NCBI RefSeq assembly: GCF_023706045.1 | Contig: NZ_BQYL01000001.1 | Location: 1,904,001-1,968,000 of the forward strand | Source of the DNA: Kangiella sp. TOML190 | Lineage (GTDB): Bacteria; Pseudomonadota; Gammaproteobacteria; Enterobacterales; Kangiellaceae | DNA length: 64,000 nt | Direction: 5' to 3' | Shown here: piece after piece, positions 33,721 to 44,115 of the stretch | How positions within the stretch are numbered: the stretch's first letter is position 1 | How the letters are laid out: each line of letters begins with the position of its first letter | Program-made: the position numbers and the translations under genes | The notes under the pieces: model-generated | Told to the model about the DNA's origin: nothing | The model's input: the letters and a program-made list of their open reading frames with translations, nothing else | Database searches by the model: none

Positions 33721-35132
33721 ATGTTTTCTAGCACCATCGAATTGCCGCTATGGCTATTAATTATTATTGTAGCTTTTGCGTTGGTGATGGTGCTTGATAG
33801 AATTTTGATGCCGAGTATGCGCTGGTTTTTAAGGCGCAAAGTTAACAATATTTTAACGGAATTTAGCGATAAACTGTCGATAGAAATTCGTCCTTTCCAG
33901 TTAACTCGCAAGCGAACTTTAGTGGATCGTTTGGTGTTTGATGAGCAAGTATTAACTGCGATTAAAGCGTATGCCGTAGAAAATGATATGCCGGCTGAGG
34001 TTGCGCAAGAAAAAGCCTATCATTATGCGCGCGAGATAGTTCCAAAGTTTAATGCTTATATTTATTTTAAGTTCGGCCACTGGTTAGCGAAAAGTATTAC
34101 CCGCTTGATTTATCGAATGAAGGTGGGTTTTTACGATAAGGGGAAACTGGCCAAGATTAATCCAGAATCAAGCGTGGTTTTTGTGATGAATCATCGCTCT
34201 AATATGGATTATATGGTGGTTTCTTTTCTGGTAATGAAACAAACCGCGCTGTCTTATGCCGTCGGCGAATGGGCTCGAGTTTGGCCACTGGCGCCTTTGA
34301 TCCGTTCGATGGGCGCCTTTTTTGTACGGCGCAACTCTAACAATCCTCTCTACCGAAAAATACTGGAAAGGTACGTGCATTATTCTTCGCGCGCTGGCGT
34401 CAGCCAAGCAGTCTATCCGGAAGGTGGTTTAACTAAAGACGGTTGCCTAAAAACACCTAAACTGGGCTTTTTAGACTATATTTTACGTGATTATGACAGA
34501 GCTACGGATCGCGATATAGTCTTTATTCCTGTAGGGCTAAACTATGATCGGGTAATCGAAGACAAGAGTCTAGAGCGCTCGCTACATGCAGAGTTGCCAA
34601 AACGAAGTAAGTGGTTTGTGCTGAAAACCGCGACTCGATTTATACTGAAAACCTTATTTATGAAACGCAAAGATCGTTGGCGTAAATTTGGCTATGCAGG
34701 GGTAAACTTTGGTGAGCCAATTTCTGCTCAAGAGTATTTTAAAAACCTTGATAAGCCATAAAAAAACTGCCCAAAGCTAACCGCTTTGAACAAGTACAAC
34801 GCTTAGCGGACGATTTGATGGACTCCATTTCGAAGGTGGTGCCGATTTTGCCAGTTGCTCTAGTGTCAGTTATTTATCAGCGGCATCAGTTTTTACCGCT
34901 TAGTCAAACGGCTATATTGGCCGAAGCTAAAGAGTTGATGCTTGAGTTAAAAGCAAAAGGGGCGCCAGTAAAACTTAGTGAAACTGCTTACGAAGGAGCC
35001 TTAATCAAAGCTCTGGATTTACTAACCGGGCGAAAATTAGTAAGCCTAAAAAATGATCAATATCAGATCACCGATAAAAGTGTGCCGATTTTAAAATATT
35101 ACGCTAACTCGATTGAACAATGGTTCTCTTGA
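33721..35132 (+). pseudogene. PlsB-like glycerol-3-phosphate acyltransferase, split by a one-base frameshift
   Basis: Frame 1 (33721-34761, 346 aa) has a membrane helix at the N-terminus and the acyltransferase motifs VVFVMNHRSNMDYMVV (HxxxxD) and SQAVYPEGGLTKDG. It stops at CCA-TAA at 34756-34761. A second frame, readable from about 34758, continues immediately with KKLPKANRFEQVQRLADDLMDSI and runs to 35132 (PVLPVALVSVIYQ style), which looks like the family's C-terminal region rather than a separate gene. The break is at a run of seven As (34760-34766); adding one base restores a protein of about 470 aa. It could be a real null or an indel error. The catalytic domain lies wholly in frame 1, so residual activity is possible. 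Confidence 0.78.
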
Positions 35133-35176
35133 GTGCTTAAAGTTAAGATCTTAAGCCAAGAATTTAAGCCAAGAAC

Positions 35177-35569
35177 TTAGGCTTTAATATCCATCTCAAA
35201 ATAAGCGTGATGTGGACAGAAAGCTAAGCCTTTAACGCAGTTGCTTTGGCAATCTTTCCAGCGGCAGATATCGAAACTTAAGCCGCCACGGTTATTCACC
35301 ATCAGCTGCACCTTGGCTTGCGTCATATCAAGGCTATCCCAAGCTTGGCGATTAGTGAGTTTTACACATAAACCAACTTCATTGGCTTTAGCAATATCAA
35401 TATGCCATAACTGACCACAATCGGCACATTGATTTAAAGTAGCCCATTTATCTGGTTGCCATTCAAGCTCTTGTAACGGGCTTAAAGGGTTATTTTCGTC
35501 ATTTCCAACCAAAAATTCTGGTTGTTGTTGGCAATTACACATGAGATTTGTTTTGCAAAATTTGCTCAC
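35177..35569 (-). CDS. Hypothetical cysteine-rich, probably zinc-binding protein
   Basis: I do not recognise the family. The 130-aa product has three cysteine clusters: MCNCQQQ, CADCGQLWH (CxxC), and CRWKDCQSNCVKGLAFCPHH, which together could bind one or two zinc ions. The GTG at 35569 is used here; an ATG at 35542 is equally possible, and neither has a clear ribosome site. It diverges from pepN, whose promoter must lie in the 98-base spacer. Confidence 0.55.
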   Translation of the reverse strand: MSKFCKTNLMCNCQQQPEFLVGNDENNPLSPLQELEWQPDKWATLNQCADCGQLWHIDIAKANEVGLCVKLTNRQAWDSLDMTQAKVQLMVNNRGGLSFDICRWKDCQSNCVKGLAFCPHHAYFEMDIKA

Positions 35570-35667
35570 TTATAACCAATCCCGTTGCGGATTGCTAGCA
35601 ATAATCTGGGTTTAGGTTATGATTTAGCATTAATTCCAGAGTCTTATATTAAAGTATCCTAAAGCCT

Positions 35668-38361
35668 ATGAATCAAGTAGAAGCCATCGATAACCAAACA
35701 AAAAAGATGCCAATCAAATACCGCAAAGATTACCAAGCCAGTAACTTTGTCATCGATAGTGTCGAGCTTAAAGTGGAGCTTTTGGACGGTTATAGCTTGG
35801 TCAGTGCTACTTTAGCTATTCGCGAAAATCTTGAAAGGGCGGAAAACCAATTCAAAGAAAAATCCTCGAATAGCGACTTGCAGCTTAATGGAGAGCAGCT
35901 CGAGTTGCTAAAAGTTGCAGTTGATGGGGGTGAGCTTGAGAGTGACGATTATCAAGTAAGCGATAAACATCTTATTATTAAAAATTGTCCTCAAGCCTTT
36001 AGTCTGACGACTCAAGTTAAGATTTATCCAGACCAAAACACTTCACTGGAAGGCTTATATCGATCTTCTGAAAAATACTGTACTCAGTGCGAGGCAGAAG
36101 GTTTTCGCAAAATCACCTATTATTTGGATCGCCCTGATATTATGGCGGTTTTTACGGTTCGTATTGAAGCTAAGAAAGCCCTGTATCCGCATTTATTATC
36201 CAATGGTAATAAAATTGATTCTGGTGATTTGGCTGATGGAAGGCATTATGCGGTATGGCATGATCCCTTTAAAAAGCCGGCTTACTTGTTTGCCTTGTGT
36301 GCGGGTGATTACGATTTACTTGAAGACCAGTTTATAACTTGCTCAAATCGCCAAATCGCTCTGCAGATTTTTGTTGATAAGGGTAAGTTAGGGCAGTGCC
36401 AGCATGCGATGGCTTCGTTAAAAAAGTCGATGCAATGGGATCAAGACGTATATGGGCTAGAGTATGATTTAGACACTTATATGGTAGTCGCGGTTGGCGA
36501 CTTTAATATGGGTGCGATGGAAAATAAAGGCCTAAATATATTCAATACTAAATACGTATTAGCCTCGCAAGTTACTGCCACCGATCAGGATTTTGAAGAT
36601 GTTGAAGCGGTTATTGCCCACGAATACTTTCACAATTGGACTGGCAACAGAGTAACGTGTCGCGATTGGTTCCAACTAAGTCTAAAGGAAGGTTTGACGG
36701 TTTTCAGAGATCAACAATTTACTGCCGACCAAACCGATCCGGCAGTGAAGCGCATTTCAGACGTTAAAATTATCCGTTCTCATCAGTTTGCCGAAGATGC
36801 CGGTCCTATGGCGCACCCGATCAGGCCTGACTCTTACATCGAAATGAACAATTTTTATACCGTAACGGTATATAACAAGGGCGCGGAAATTATTCGTATG
36901 TATCATACTTTGCTAGGCGAAGAGGGATTTAGTAAAGGCATGAACTTGTATTTTCAACGTCATGATGGCCAGGCGGTAACCTGCGAAGATTTTGTCAAAG
37001 CCATGGAGGATGCCAATGATTATCCGCTTGCTCAGTTTCGGCGCTGGTATGCGCAAGCAGGCACTCCTTATGTCAAGGTTGCTAGCGCTTATCATCCCGA
37101 ACAGAAAACCTTAACACTGACCATTAAACAGTCGTGTCCGGACACTCCTGGACAAAAAGCCAGTGATAAAAAAGCGTTTCATATCCCTATCAAAATTGGC
37201 CTTTTAGATAATTTGGGGCGGGATATGCCGTTGCAGTTGGAGAAGGGTTCGAGTTGGCTTGATGGTGATATTTTGCAACTTACAGAGTCTGAGCAAACCT
37301 TTGTGTTTAAAAACCTAGGTGAAAAGCCGGTCTTGTCATTGCTGCGTAATTTTTCGGCGCCAGTACGTTTAGACTATGATTATAGTGATGAAGATTTGTG
37401 CTTTTTATTTGCCAAGGATAGCGATGCTTTTAACCGTTGGGATGCTGGCCAGCGTTTATTAACCAACATTATCTGGTCATTATATGAAGATAGTTTGGGT
37501 GGCAAAGCGCTAACTCTACCGGCTTATTTAGTTTCGGCAATTAAAGATATTTTAGATAATGCTGAACTCAATGGTCAGTTCAAAGCTTTGGCCTTGGCGC
37601 TTCCAGATATCAAAACTTTAATTGAAACTCGTGCCCGTTTAGAGCTTGATCATTTGCTAAGAGCTCATCAATTCGTGAAAATTCAGATTGCTCAGCAACT
37701 GGAAATGGAGTGGTTGCTGCATTATCAGGCCAATCACCATATTGGTGACTTTAAGCACGATCAAAAAGCGGTATCGCAAAGGGCTTTTGCTAATCGATGC
37801 TTATCCTATTTACTGGTGCTTAATAAAGCAAAACCTTACCAGCTAGCTCTTAAACAATTGGCCGGCGCGAATAATATGACCGACGCTATCGCTGCCTTTA
37901 AAGCCCTGATGCACTCTGATTTTGAGAATAAATCGGAAGTTGCTGAGCAGTTTTATCAAAAGTGGAAGGACGAAGACTTGGTTATAGATAAATGGTTATC
38001 CGTATTAGCAACCGCGCCGAGTGATGATACAATTGCCCAGGTGCAGCAGTTGGTACAACATCCTGCTTTCAGTTTGACTAATCCAAATAAGGTTAGGGCT
38101 TTGATTGGTGCTTTTGCTGGAGCTAATTTGCCACAATTTCATCGCAAAGACGGTGCTGGCTATAAAATGCTCACCAAGCAGATTAAAGCGCTCTATGAGG
38201 TCAATCCGCAAGTGGCGGCGCGCCTAACCGGCGCTTTTAATCGTTGGAAAAAGTTTGACGATGAACGTCAATTGCTAATGAAGCAGCAGTTGGAGCAAAT
38301 TCTAGCGCTACCAGAACTGTCGCGAGACGTTTACGAAATTGCTAGCAAGGCGCTGAATTAA
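35668..38361 (+). CDS. pepN: Aminopeptidase N
   Basis: This M1 zinc aminopeptidase (897 aa, cytoplasmic; E. coli PepN is 870) removes N-terminal residues in peptide turnover. The exopeptidase motif GAMENKGLNIFN is at about 282-293, and the zinc site HEYFHNWTGNRVTCRDWFQLSLKEG follows at about 317-341, with the HExxH ligands and the third Glu in LKEG. The C-terminal alpha-helical domain and the residue pattern match the E. coli-type PepN (TIGR02414-like), unlike the second, lipidated M1 enzyme at the right end of the window. Confidence 0.97.
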   Translation: MNQVEAIDNQTKKMPIKYRKDYQASNFVIDSVELKVELLDGYSLVSATLAIRENLERAENQFKEKSSNSDLQLNGEQLELLKVAVDGGELESDDYQVSDKHLIIKNCPQAFSLTTQVKIYPDQNTSLEGLYRSSEKYCTQCEAEGFRKITYYLDRPDIMAVFTVRIEAKKALYPHLLSNGNKIDSGDLADGRHYAVWHDPFKKPAYLFALCAGDYDLLEDQFITCSNRQIALQIFVDKGKLGQCQHAMASLKKSMQWDQDVYGLEYDLDTYMVVAVGDFNMGAMENKGLNIFNTKYVLASQVTATDQDFEDVEAVIAHEYFHNWTGNRVTCRDWFQLSLKEGLTVFRDQQFTADQTDPAVKRISDVKIIRSHQFAEDAGPMAHPIRPDSYIEMNNFYTVTVYNKGAEIIRMYHTLLGEEGFSKGMNLYFQRHDGQAVTCEDFVKAMEDANDYPLAQFRRWYAQAGTPYVKVASAYHPEQKTLTLTIKQSCPDTPGQKASDKKAFHIPIKIGLLDNLGRDMPLQLEKGSSWLDGDILQLTESEQTFVFKNLGEKPVLSLLRNFSAPVRLDYDYSDEDLCFLFAKDSDAFNRWDAGQRLLTNIIWSLYEDSLGGKALTLPAYLVSAIKDILDNAELNGQFKALALALPDIKTLIETRARLELDHLLRAHQFVKIQIAQQLEMEWLLHYQANHHIGDFKHDQKAVSQRAFANRCLSYLLVLNKAKPYQLALKQLAGANNMTDAIAAFKALMHSDFENKSEVAEQFYQKWKDEDLVIDKWLSVLATAPSDDTIAQVQQLVQHPAFSLTNPNKVRALIGAFAGANLPQFHRKDGAGYKMLTKQIKALYEVNPQVAARLTGAFNRWKKFDDERQLLMKQQLEQILALPELSRDVYEIASKALN

Positions 38362-38436
38362 CATTTCAGGCATTTAGAATTAGATAAGACTTACATCAAG
38401 TATTAAAAAAGTTTAAGGCACAATTTAGGTATTAAT

Positions 38437-38802
38437 ATGTCGATTATCAATTGTCGAGTTTGTGGTAAGAAAATTTCAAGTAGGGCTAAATCTTGTAGTC
38501 ACTGTGGCGCGGTTTTCAGCGATGAGGGTAAGGTAGAAAATTTAGAAAATGCGCAGGTGATGCAAAAATTAAAAAAATCCAGTCGCTTACAAACCCTGTC
38601 TTTTATCTCGGTGATAGTGTTTCTTCTAGGCATTTTACTCTGGTACTTTGAGATTAATATTACTGCCTACTTAAACAAAAGCTTCGATTTGAAATTACAG
38701 TTTGGTAATCAGGTGTTAAACGTTGCTCGTTATGTCCTAGCCTTAGGCTTTGTGGGTTATATAGCTTCGAGGTTTATGATTTTTTATAATAAAAAGAAAT
38801 AG
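38437..38802 (+). CDS. Small zinc-ribbon membrane protein
   Basis: The 121-aa protein begins with a treble-clef zinc ribbon (NCRVCGKKISSRAKSCSHCGAVF, two CxxC knuckles), a charged linker with a short coiled coil, then two membrane helices (LSFISVIVFLLGILLWYF and YVLALGFVGYIASRFMI). Such zinc-ribbon membrane proteins are widespread and uncharacterised. No neighbour gives a role. Confidence 0.75.
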   Translation: MSIINCRVCGKKISSRAKSCSHCGAVFSDEGKVENLENAQVMQKLKKSSRLQTLSFISVIVFLLGILLWYFEINITAYLNKSFDLKLQFGNQVLNVARYVLALGFVGYIASRFMIFYNKKK

Positions 38803-38908
38803 TTATGGTTGTTATTTAAAGTTATTAGTTAATTTAATGCCCAGTTTAAAAGCAGGTTTTTAAAGAAAGTATTGTTTTCAAAGAAAGTATTTATATAGAG
38901 AGTATTAA

Positions 38909-39928
38909 GTGAAAAAAGTTAATTTAGCCATTGTTGGCGCGACAGGTGCGGTAGGCGTGACCATGCGCGAAATTCTGGAAGAACGCAATTTCCCGGTAGA
39001 CAAGATTTTTTTATTGGCAAGTGAGCGCTCGGCTGGTGAGCGGGTTACTTTTCAAGGTAAGTCGACAATGGTGCAAAAACTGGATGATTTTGATTTTGCT
39101 CAAGTCGACATAGCACTATTTTCTGCTGGCGGTGCCATTTCTAAACAGTATGCGCCAATCGCCGCACAGGCCGGCGCAGCGGTGATCGACAATACCTCTG
39201 AGTTTCGTTATCAAGATGATATTCCGTTGGTGGTTAGCGAGGTTAATCCTGAAAAAATTGCTGATTATAAAAATCATGGAATTATCGCTAATCCTAACTG
39301 CTCGACTATGCAAATGATGGTCGCTTTAAAGCCTATTCAAGATGCCGTGGGGATTAGGCATATAAACGTTTCAACCTATCAGGCAGTTTCTGGCTCGGGT
39401 CAAAAAGCGGTGGAAGAACTTGCCAAGCAAACGGCACAACTGTTGAATGCTCGCGAAGTAAAAAGTGAGGCTTATGATAAGCAAATTGCTTTTAATGTGT
39501 TGCCGAATATCGACGTTATACAAGACAACGGCTATACCAAAGAAGAAATGAAAATGGTTTGGGAAACCCAGAAAATTCTTGCCGATGTGGATATTAAAGT
39601 CAGCCCTACAGCGGTGAGAGTGCCTGTGTTTTATGGCCATTCGGAAGCTATTCACTTGCAAACCAAAGCACCGATTGAGGTTTCTGCAGTGCGCCAGCTG
39701 TTGCAAGATGCCCAAGGAGTCGAGCTGGTGGATAACATGCAGCAGCTTGATTATGCCACGCCGGTAACCCACGCCAGCGGCAAAGATGGCGTCTTTGTCA
39801 GTCGTATTCGCAAAGATATAGGGTTGGAAAACGGTATCGCGATGTGGGTAGTGTCGGATAATGTACGCAAGGGCGCGGCATTAAACTCGGTGCAAATAGC
39901 TGAAATACTTGTAAAAAATTACCTATAA
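38909..39928 (+). CDS. asd: Aspartate-semialdehyde dehydrogenase
   Basis: The enzyme (339 aa, GTG start) makes aspartate semialdehyde from aspartyl phosphate with NADPH, leading to lysine, threonine, methionine and diaminopimelate for the cell wall. It has the NADP loop VNLAIVGATGAVG, active-site Cys131 in IIANPNCSTMQ, and the basic/His region RVPVFYGHSEAIHLQ. Length and the ANPNCST motif fit the shorter Asd class found in many Gram-negatives and Gram-positives. It precedes fimV, a frequent gammaproteobacterial arrangement. Confidence 0.96.
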   Translation: MKKVNLAIVGATGAVGVTMREILEERNFPVDKIFLLASERSAGERVTFQGKSTMVQKLDDFDFAQVDIALFSAGGAISKQYAPIAAQAGAAVIDNTSEFRYQDDIPLVVSEVNPEKIADYKNHGIIANPNCSTMQMMVALKPIQDAVGIRHINVSTYQAVSGSGQKAVEELAKQTAQLLNAREVKSEAYDKQIAFNVLPNIDVIQDNGYTKEEMKMVWETQKILADVDIKVSPTAVRVPVFYGHSEAIHLQTKAPIEVSAVRQLLQDAQGVELVDNMQQLDYATPVTHASGKDGVFVSRIRKDIGLENGIAMWVVSDNVRKGAALNSVQIAEILVKNYL

Positions 39929-40002
39929 CCGCAAAATAGGGGATAAATCTTATTAGTGTTAACACACCAGTCCACACAAGGAACAGTGTTTAGGGGTATT
40001 CA

Positions 40003-42192
40003 ATGGGTCAAAACAAGATGCAACAAAATAATAAATTTCGTCGGTTAATGTTGCCGATGGCAGTGGCTACGGCGATGGCATCGCCAAGCCTTTGGGGATT
40101 GGGGTTGGGTGAGATCAGTTCCAAAACTAAGCTTAACCAGCCGTTAAGTGCCGAAATTCGCTTACTCTCCTCGAAAGAGTTTGAGCAGACCGATCTAAAA
40201 GCGAAAATTGCTTCCTACGAGGCCTACAGCAAGTTTGGTGTTACCAAAGATCCGGTTCACAATAAATTTGTTTTCGACATTATCGAACAAGACGATGGCT
40301 CAAAATTCATTAAAGTGATGTCAAAGGATGCCATTCGCGAACCTTACATTAATTTTTTGGTTGAGCTGACTTGGCCACAAGGGCGTTTATTAAGAGAATA
40401 TACGGTATTACTCGATCCGCCAGCGCTTGATAATCAATCTTCGCAGCTGGTGACTCCAAGCGAAACACAAGCTCCTGTGAGCTCAGCTACAAGTAGCCTC
40501 GACACAGCTAGCCAAACTAGCCCCAGCTCTAACTCTACCGCAAGGCCAAAAGAAAGCAGTGCTACAACTAATACGAATCAAACTCGAATAGCCTTTACTG
40601 GCGATAGCTATCAAGTGCAAAGGGGTAATACATTATGGAGTATTGCCAGACGAGTGAAGCCTGAAGGAGCAAGCGTCAACCAAACTTTGGCCGCTTTATA
40701 CCGCAATAATCCTTCGGCATTTATTAATAATGACATTGATCGTTTAAAAGCGGGCGCTGTGTTAAAAGTGCCAACTGCAAGTTCGGCGCAAGCGGTTTCG
40801 CGCGCCGTCAGTTATCAAGATCTAAAATCGGATACCGCCTCTGCAGCGCCGCTAGATGTGCGCAAAGAGGTTAGCGAAAAAGCTGAAGCCAGTTCGCAGC
40901 CGCAAGCAGGTAGTTTGACCATTAGTAGCGTCACTGAATCAGACACTAGCGATACTTCAGGTTCGGATATTCTTGATAGCGCTGCAGGCGAAGGGGTGTC
41001 GGGATCTAACCAAGAATTAGTGGCGACGATCGAATCGCTCAAGTTGGAAAATGAGCAGCTTAAACAGCAATTAGCCGCGGTAAATAGTGGTAGCGAACAA
41101 GGATTGGCAGTGGAAGATGAAACCTTGTCGGTACTTGCTGGTTCGGCTACCGCCAAAGATGATGCTGATGAAGCTTTGGAAACTTTATCATTAGAAACTG
41201 CTAGTAATGAAAACAGTAACCAAGCACAAAACCTTGATAGTGCTAATACCGATACAGTCGGTACCGCGGTTGGCGAAGCTAGCCAGCCGGAAGCGGTAAA
41301 AAGCAGCCCAAAGCAGGCGTCATTTTGGCAAAAGACTAGTTTCTGGGGTTGGCTGGGGGCAGCGCTAGCGGCCTTATTGGCCTTGTTTGGTTTGACCGCT
41401 TTCTGGAAAAAGCGGCAGCAAGAGTTGGAAGAAGAACTGGTGGATCCAAGCTTTAGCTATAAAGCCAATAGCGAACATCAACCAGCTTTTACTGACACTC
41501 CAATGGATTCCCCTGAAGTTGAAACCGATCCAGTAGAAGAAGCGGATATTTTAATTGCTCAGGGCAAACTTGAAGAAGCTGAAAGCAAATTACTACAAAC
41601 ATTGGAGCAAGAGCCGTCGAATCATGGCGCGCGAATCAAATTAATGGAAGTTTATAGCTCTAACCAAGATGCGGCTAGCATCAAAAAGGTCTACAGCGAT
41701 TTTACTGAAGATTTTGATCATGACTCCAGATTGGGTCTAAAAGCTGCCAGTTTGCTTGGTTTGTTTGCTGCCAATGATGCGGTTTCACCTGCTGAGGTTC
41801 AAATAAAAGAAGTGGAACTTCCCAACGAATCGCAAGTGTTTGGTGATGAAACTGAAGCGAATGAGTTGGACTTAAGTGAGGAACTCGAAGCTGCGGTTGA
41901 TGAGGCAGTGGAAGAGGCCAGTAATGTGGCTGAAGAAGCCCAGTCAGAAGCTGCTGAAAAAATAGAAGATAATGTTATTGAGTTTAATGCTGAAAAAGCT
42001 TCCGAGGATTCTGCCGAGCCTGATATTGAAACGGTGCTTTCTGAAGATGAGGCCGAAACCAAAATGGAGCTGGCAAAGGCTTACTTAGATATGGGCGACG
42101 AAGAGTCTGCTAGGGAAATTTTAGAAGAAATAGCCAAAGAAGGAAGCGAGCAGCAACGACAAGCTGCAGCTGATTTCTTAGCAGAACTTTAA
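40003..42192 (+). CDS. fimV: FimV-family polar-hub protein
   Basis: The 729-aa protein has an N-terminal signal (ending near SPSLWG), the FimV N-terminal domain (GLGLGEISSKTKLNQPLSAEI onward, about 33-140), a LysM peptidoglycan-binding repeat (YQVQRGNTLWSIARRV, about 202-252), an acidic/Ser-rich segment with a short coiled coil (LESLKLENEQLKQQLAAV), one membrane helix (FWGWLGAALAALLALFGLTAF, about 446-468), and a cytoplasmic acidic tail ending in a TPR-like module (AKAYLDMGDEESAREILEEI). FimV organises type IV pili and polar proteins in Pseudomonas and Vibrio. Size is at the low end of the family. Confidence 0.93.
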   Translation: MGQNKMQQNNKFRRLMLPMAVATAMASPSLWGLGLGEISSKTKLNQPLSAEIRLLSSKEFEQTDLKAKIASYEAYSKFGVTKDPVHNKFVFDIIEQDDGSKFIKVMSKDAIREPYINFLVELTWPQGRLLREYTVLLDPPALDNQSSQLVTPSETQAPVSSATSSLDTASQTSPSSNSTARPKESSATTNTNQTRIAFTGDSYQVQRGNTLWSIARRVKPEGASVNQTLAALYRNNPSAFINNDIDRLKAGAVLKVPTASSAQAVSRAVSYQDLKSDTASAAPLDVRKEVSEKAEASSQPQAGSLTISSVTESDTSDTSGSDILDSAAGEGVSGSNQELVATIESLKLENEQLKQQLAAVNSGSEQGLAVEDETLSVLAGSATAKDDADEALETLSLETASNENSNQAQNLDSANTDTVGTAVGEASQPEAVKSSPKQASFWQKTSFWGWLGAALAALLALFGLTAFWKKRQQELEEELVDPSFSYKANSEHQPAFTDTPMDSPEVETDPVEEADILIAQGKLEEAESKLLQTLEQEPSNHGARIKLMEVYSSNQDAASIKKVYSDFTEDFDHDSRLGLKAASLLGLFAANDAVSPAEVQIKEVELPNESQVFGDETEANELDLSEELEAAVDEAVEEASNVAEEAQSEAAEKIEDNVIEFNAEKASEDSAEPDIETVLSEDEAETKMELAKAYLDMGDEESAREILEEIAKEGSEQQRQAAADFLAEL

Positions 42193-42209
42193 GTTTCGTA
42201 ACTCAAAAG

Positions 42210-42235
42210 CACCGGCGGACTAGCCGGTGTTTTTT
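42210..42235 (+). terminator. Terminator after fimV
   Basis: CACCGGC, a 6-base loop, GCCGGTG, then TTTTTT. GC-rich stem with a T run, 18 bases past the stop. Confidence 0.9.
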
Positions 42236-42270
42236 ATTGGATAACGGATGCTTAAGCCATCATTGAAACT

Positions 42271-43065
42271 ATGAAAACAACAGCACTTGGTATTGAATAC
42301 AATGGCGAACACTATTGCGGTTGGCAGCGTCAATCTCACTCGCCATCGGTTCAGGCCAGTTTAGAGCAAGTCTTATCAAGTATCGCAGATGAACCAATCC
42401 AAGTGTTTTGTGCAGGTAGAACCGATACTGGGGTGCATGCTACGGGGCAAGTGGTGCATTTTCAGAGCAATAAACCAAGACCTGACAAGGCTTGGATCTT
42501 AGGCGCTAATACTCAATTGCCAAATGACATCGCTGTACGTTGGGTTAAAGAGGTAGACTCAGACTTTCATGCACGTTTTTCGGCAACCGCTCGACGTTAT
42601 CGCTACATTATCAGTAACACTCGTGCTCGACCGGCGATTGGTGGCGCTGGTCTAACTTGGGTTCGTCAGCCATTGGATGTTGATAGGATGAATCAGGCCT
42701 GCCAATATTTTCCAGGCGAGCAAGATTTTAGTGCTTTTCAGGCTGCTTCGTGCCAATCGCCAACGGCCATGCGCAATGTGCATCATTTGTTCGTTAAACG
42801 CCACGGCGTCTATGTGATTATCGATATTAAGGCTAATGCCTTTTTGCACCATATGGTCAGAAATATCGCTGGCAGCTTGATAGAAATTGGCCGTGGCCAG
42901 CAAGAACCAGCATGGGCGCAAAGCTTATTAGAATCTAAAGATCGTACCCAAGCGGCTGCTACTGCCAGCCCGAAAGGCTTATATCTAGTGGACGTTGACT
43001 ACCCCGAAGCCTATCAGCTACCGCGATTGCCAATAGGCCCTTTGTTTTTACAGGACAAGTTTTAG
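42271..43065 (+). CDS. truA: tRNA pseudouridine38-40 synthase TruA
   Basis: TruA (264 aa) makes pseudouridine at positions 38-40 of the anticodon stem. The catalytic Asp is Asp52 in [17 protein letters not shown], the family signature, and [21 protein letters not shown] is the conserved C-terminal RNA-binding motif. Neighbouring fimV and accD are the usual context in gammaproteobacteria. No trpF gene is present between truA and accD, where some relatives have one. Confidence 0.96.
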   Translation: MKTTALGIEYNGEHYCGWQRQSHSPSVQASLEQVLSSIADEPIQVFCAGRTDTGVHATGQVVHFQSNKPRPDKAWILGANTQLPNDIAVRWVKEVDSDFHARFSATARRYRYIISNTRARPAIGGAGLTWVRQPLDVDRMNQACQYFPGEQDFSAFQAASCQSPTAMRNVHHLFVKRHGVYVIIDIKANAFLHHMVRNIAGSLIEIGRGQQEPAWAQSLLESKDRTQAAATASPKGLYLVDVDYPEAYQLPRLPIGPLFLQDKF

Positions 43066-43171
43066 CGAATGAAATAAAGTGTTGAAATCTAAAACTACAC
43101 TTGAATGCTTAGTTGCTGGTTTTACCAGCCAAGACGCAGAGGATTTAAACTATACCTCTTGAGGTTAAAGC

Positions 43172-43180
43172 TGTTAAAAT
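43172..43180 (+). promoter_or_regulatory. Likely extended -10 promoter of accD
   Basis: TG-T-TAAAAT (TGnTAAAAT), 34 bases before the accD ATG. No strong -35 is seen, as expected for extended -10 promoters. Similar strings precede cvpA and gltX. Confidence 0.45.
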
Positions 43181-43213
43181 ATCCTTAATTAACTTATTGA
43201 TTTATACCTACTT

Positions 43214-44080
43214 ATGAGCTGGTTAGAGAGATTATTACCGAAAAGAAATCCCGAAGGCGCTAAGAAAAAGTCGATCCCTGAAGGTGTTTGGAGCAAATGT
43301 ACTAACTGTGAAGCCGTGCTTTATTACGCTGAATTGAGTCGTAACCAAGGGGTTTGTCCCAAGTGCGAACATCACATGCGAATTGATGCGCGTGAACGTC
43401 TTGAGTTGTTTTTAGATCAAGAAGGGCGTATTGAAATTGCTCCGGATATGAAGCCAGTGGATCTGCTGAAGTTTAAGGATTCAAAAAAATATAAAGATAG
43501 AATTTATGCTGCCCAGAAAACAACCAATGAAAATGATGCGTTAATTGCTTTTCGTGGCACCGTTCACCAAGTTCCTGTCATTGCCTGTGCTTTTAATTTT
43601 AAATTTATGGGCGGCTCGATGGGCTCGGTGGTTGGTGAAAAGTTTGTCCGTGCAGTGGAGATGGCGATCAAAACCAACTCAGTATTGATTTGTTTTTCAG
43701 CCAGCGGTGGGGCTCGTATGCAAGAAGCGCTGGTCTCTTTAATGCAAATGGCAAAAACCAGTGCGGCTTTAGCAAAATTGTCGGAAAAAGGCCTACCTTT
43801 CATTTCGGTCTTAACCGATCCTACCATGGGTGGTGTTACCGCCAGTTTGTCGATGTTAGGTGACGTGCATATAGCTGAGCCAAAAGCACTTATTGGCTTT
43901 GCCGGTCAGCGAGTGATAGAACAAACCATTCGTGAGAAATTACCGGAAGGATTCCGCTTGAGCGAGTTTTGGTTAGAGCATGGCGCTGTTGATATGATCG
44001 TGGATCGTCGTAATATGCGCGAGACAGTAGCAAAACTTTCGGCCAAGTTGCTAAAACTTCCAGAGCCAGTTATTTCCTAG
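43214..44080 (+). CDS. accD: Acetyl-CoA carboxylase carboxyltransferase subunit beta
   Basis: AccD (288 aa) and AccA transfer the carboxyl group from biotin to acetyl-CoA in the first step of fatty acid synthesis. It has the zinc ribbon (Cys29, Cys32, Cys48, Cys51: CTNCEAV and CPKCEHH) and crotonase-fold motifs [33 protein letters not shown] and [16 protein letters not shown]. accD-folC-SPOR-cvpA-purF is the classical gammaproteobacterial order. Confidence 0.97.
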   Translation: MSWLERLLPKRNPEGAKKKSIPEGVWSKCTNCEAVLYYAELSRNQGVCPKCEHHMRIDARERLELFLDQEGRIEIAPDMKPVDLLKFKDSKKYKDRIYAAQKTTNENDALIAFRGTVHQVPVIACAFNFKFMGGSMGSVVGEKFVRAVEMAIKTNSVLICFSASGGARMQEALVSLMQMAKTSAALAKLSEKGLPFISVLTDPTMGGVTASLSMLGDVHIAEPKALIGFAGQRVIEQTIREKLPEGFRLSEFWLEHGAVDMIVDRRNMRETVAKLSAKLLKLPEPVIS

Positions 44081-44115
44081 CGTCTGCTACGATTTTAGCT
44101 TCTTAAGTTAGAGTT

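Noticed and set aside
34759-34770. Possible programmed -1 frameshift at A-AAA-AAC in the PlsB-like gene
   Set aside because: The stop codon TAA comes before the slippery codons in the incoming frame, so ribosomes would end before slipping, and no downstream pseudoknot is seen.
38862-38892. Two copies of AAAGAAAGTATT before asd
   Set aside because: AT-rich low-complexity repetition in a spacer; no evidence for regulation.
41799-42062. Ser-rich minus-strand frame inside fimV
   Set aside because: Mirror of the Glu/Ala-rich coding strand; no ribosome site or signal.
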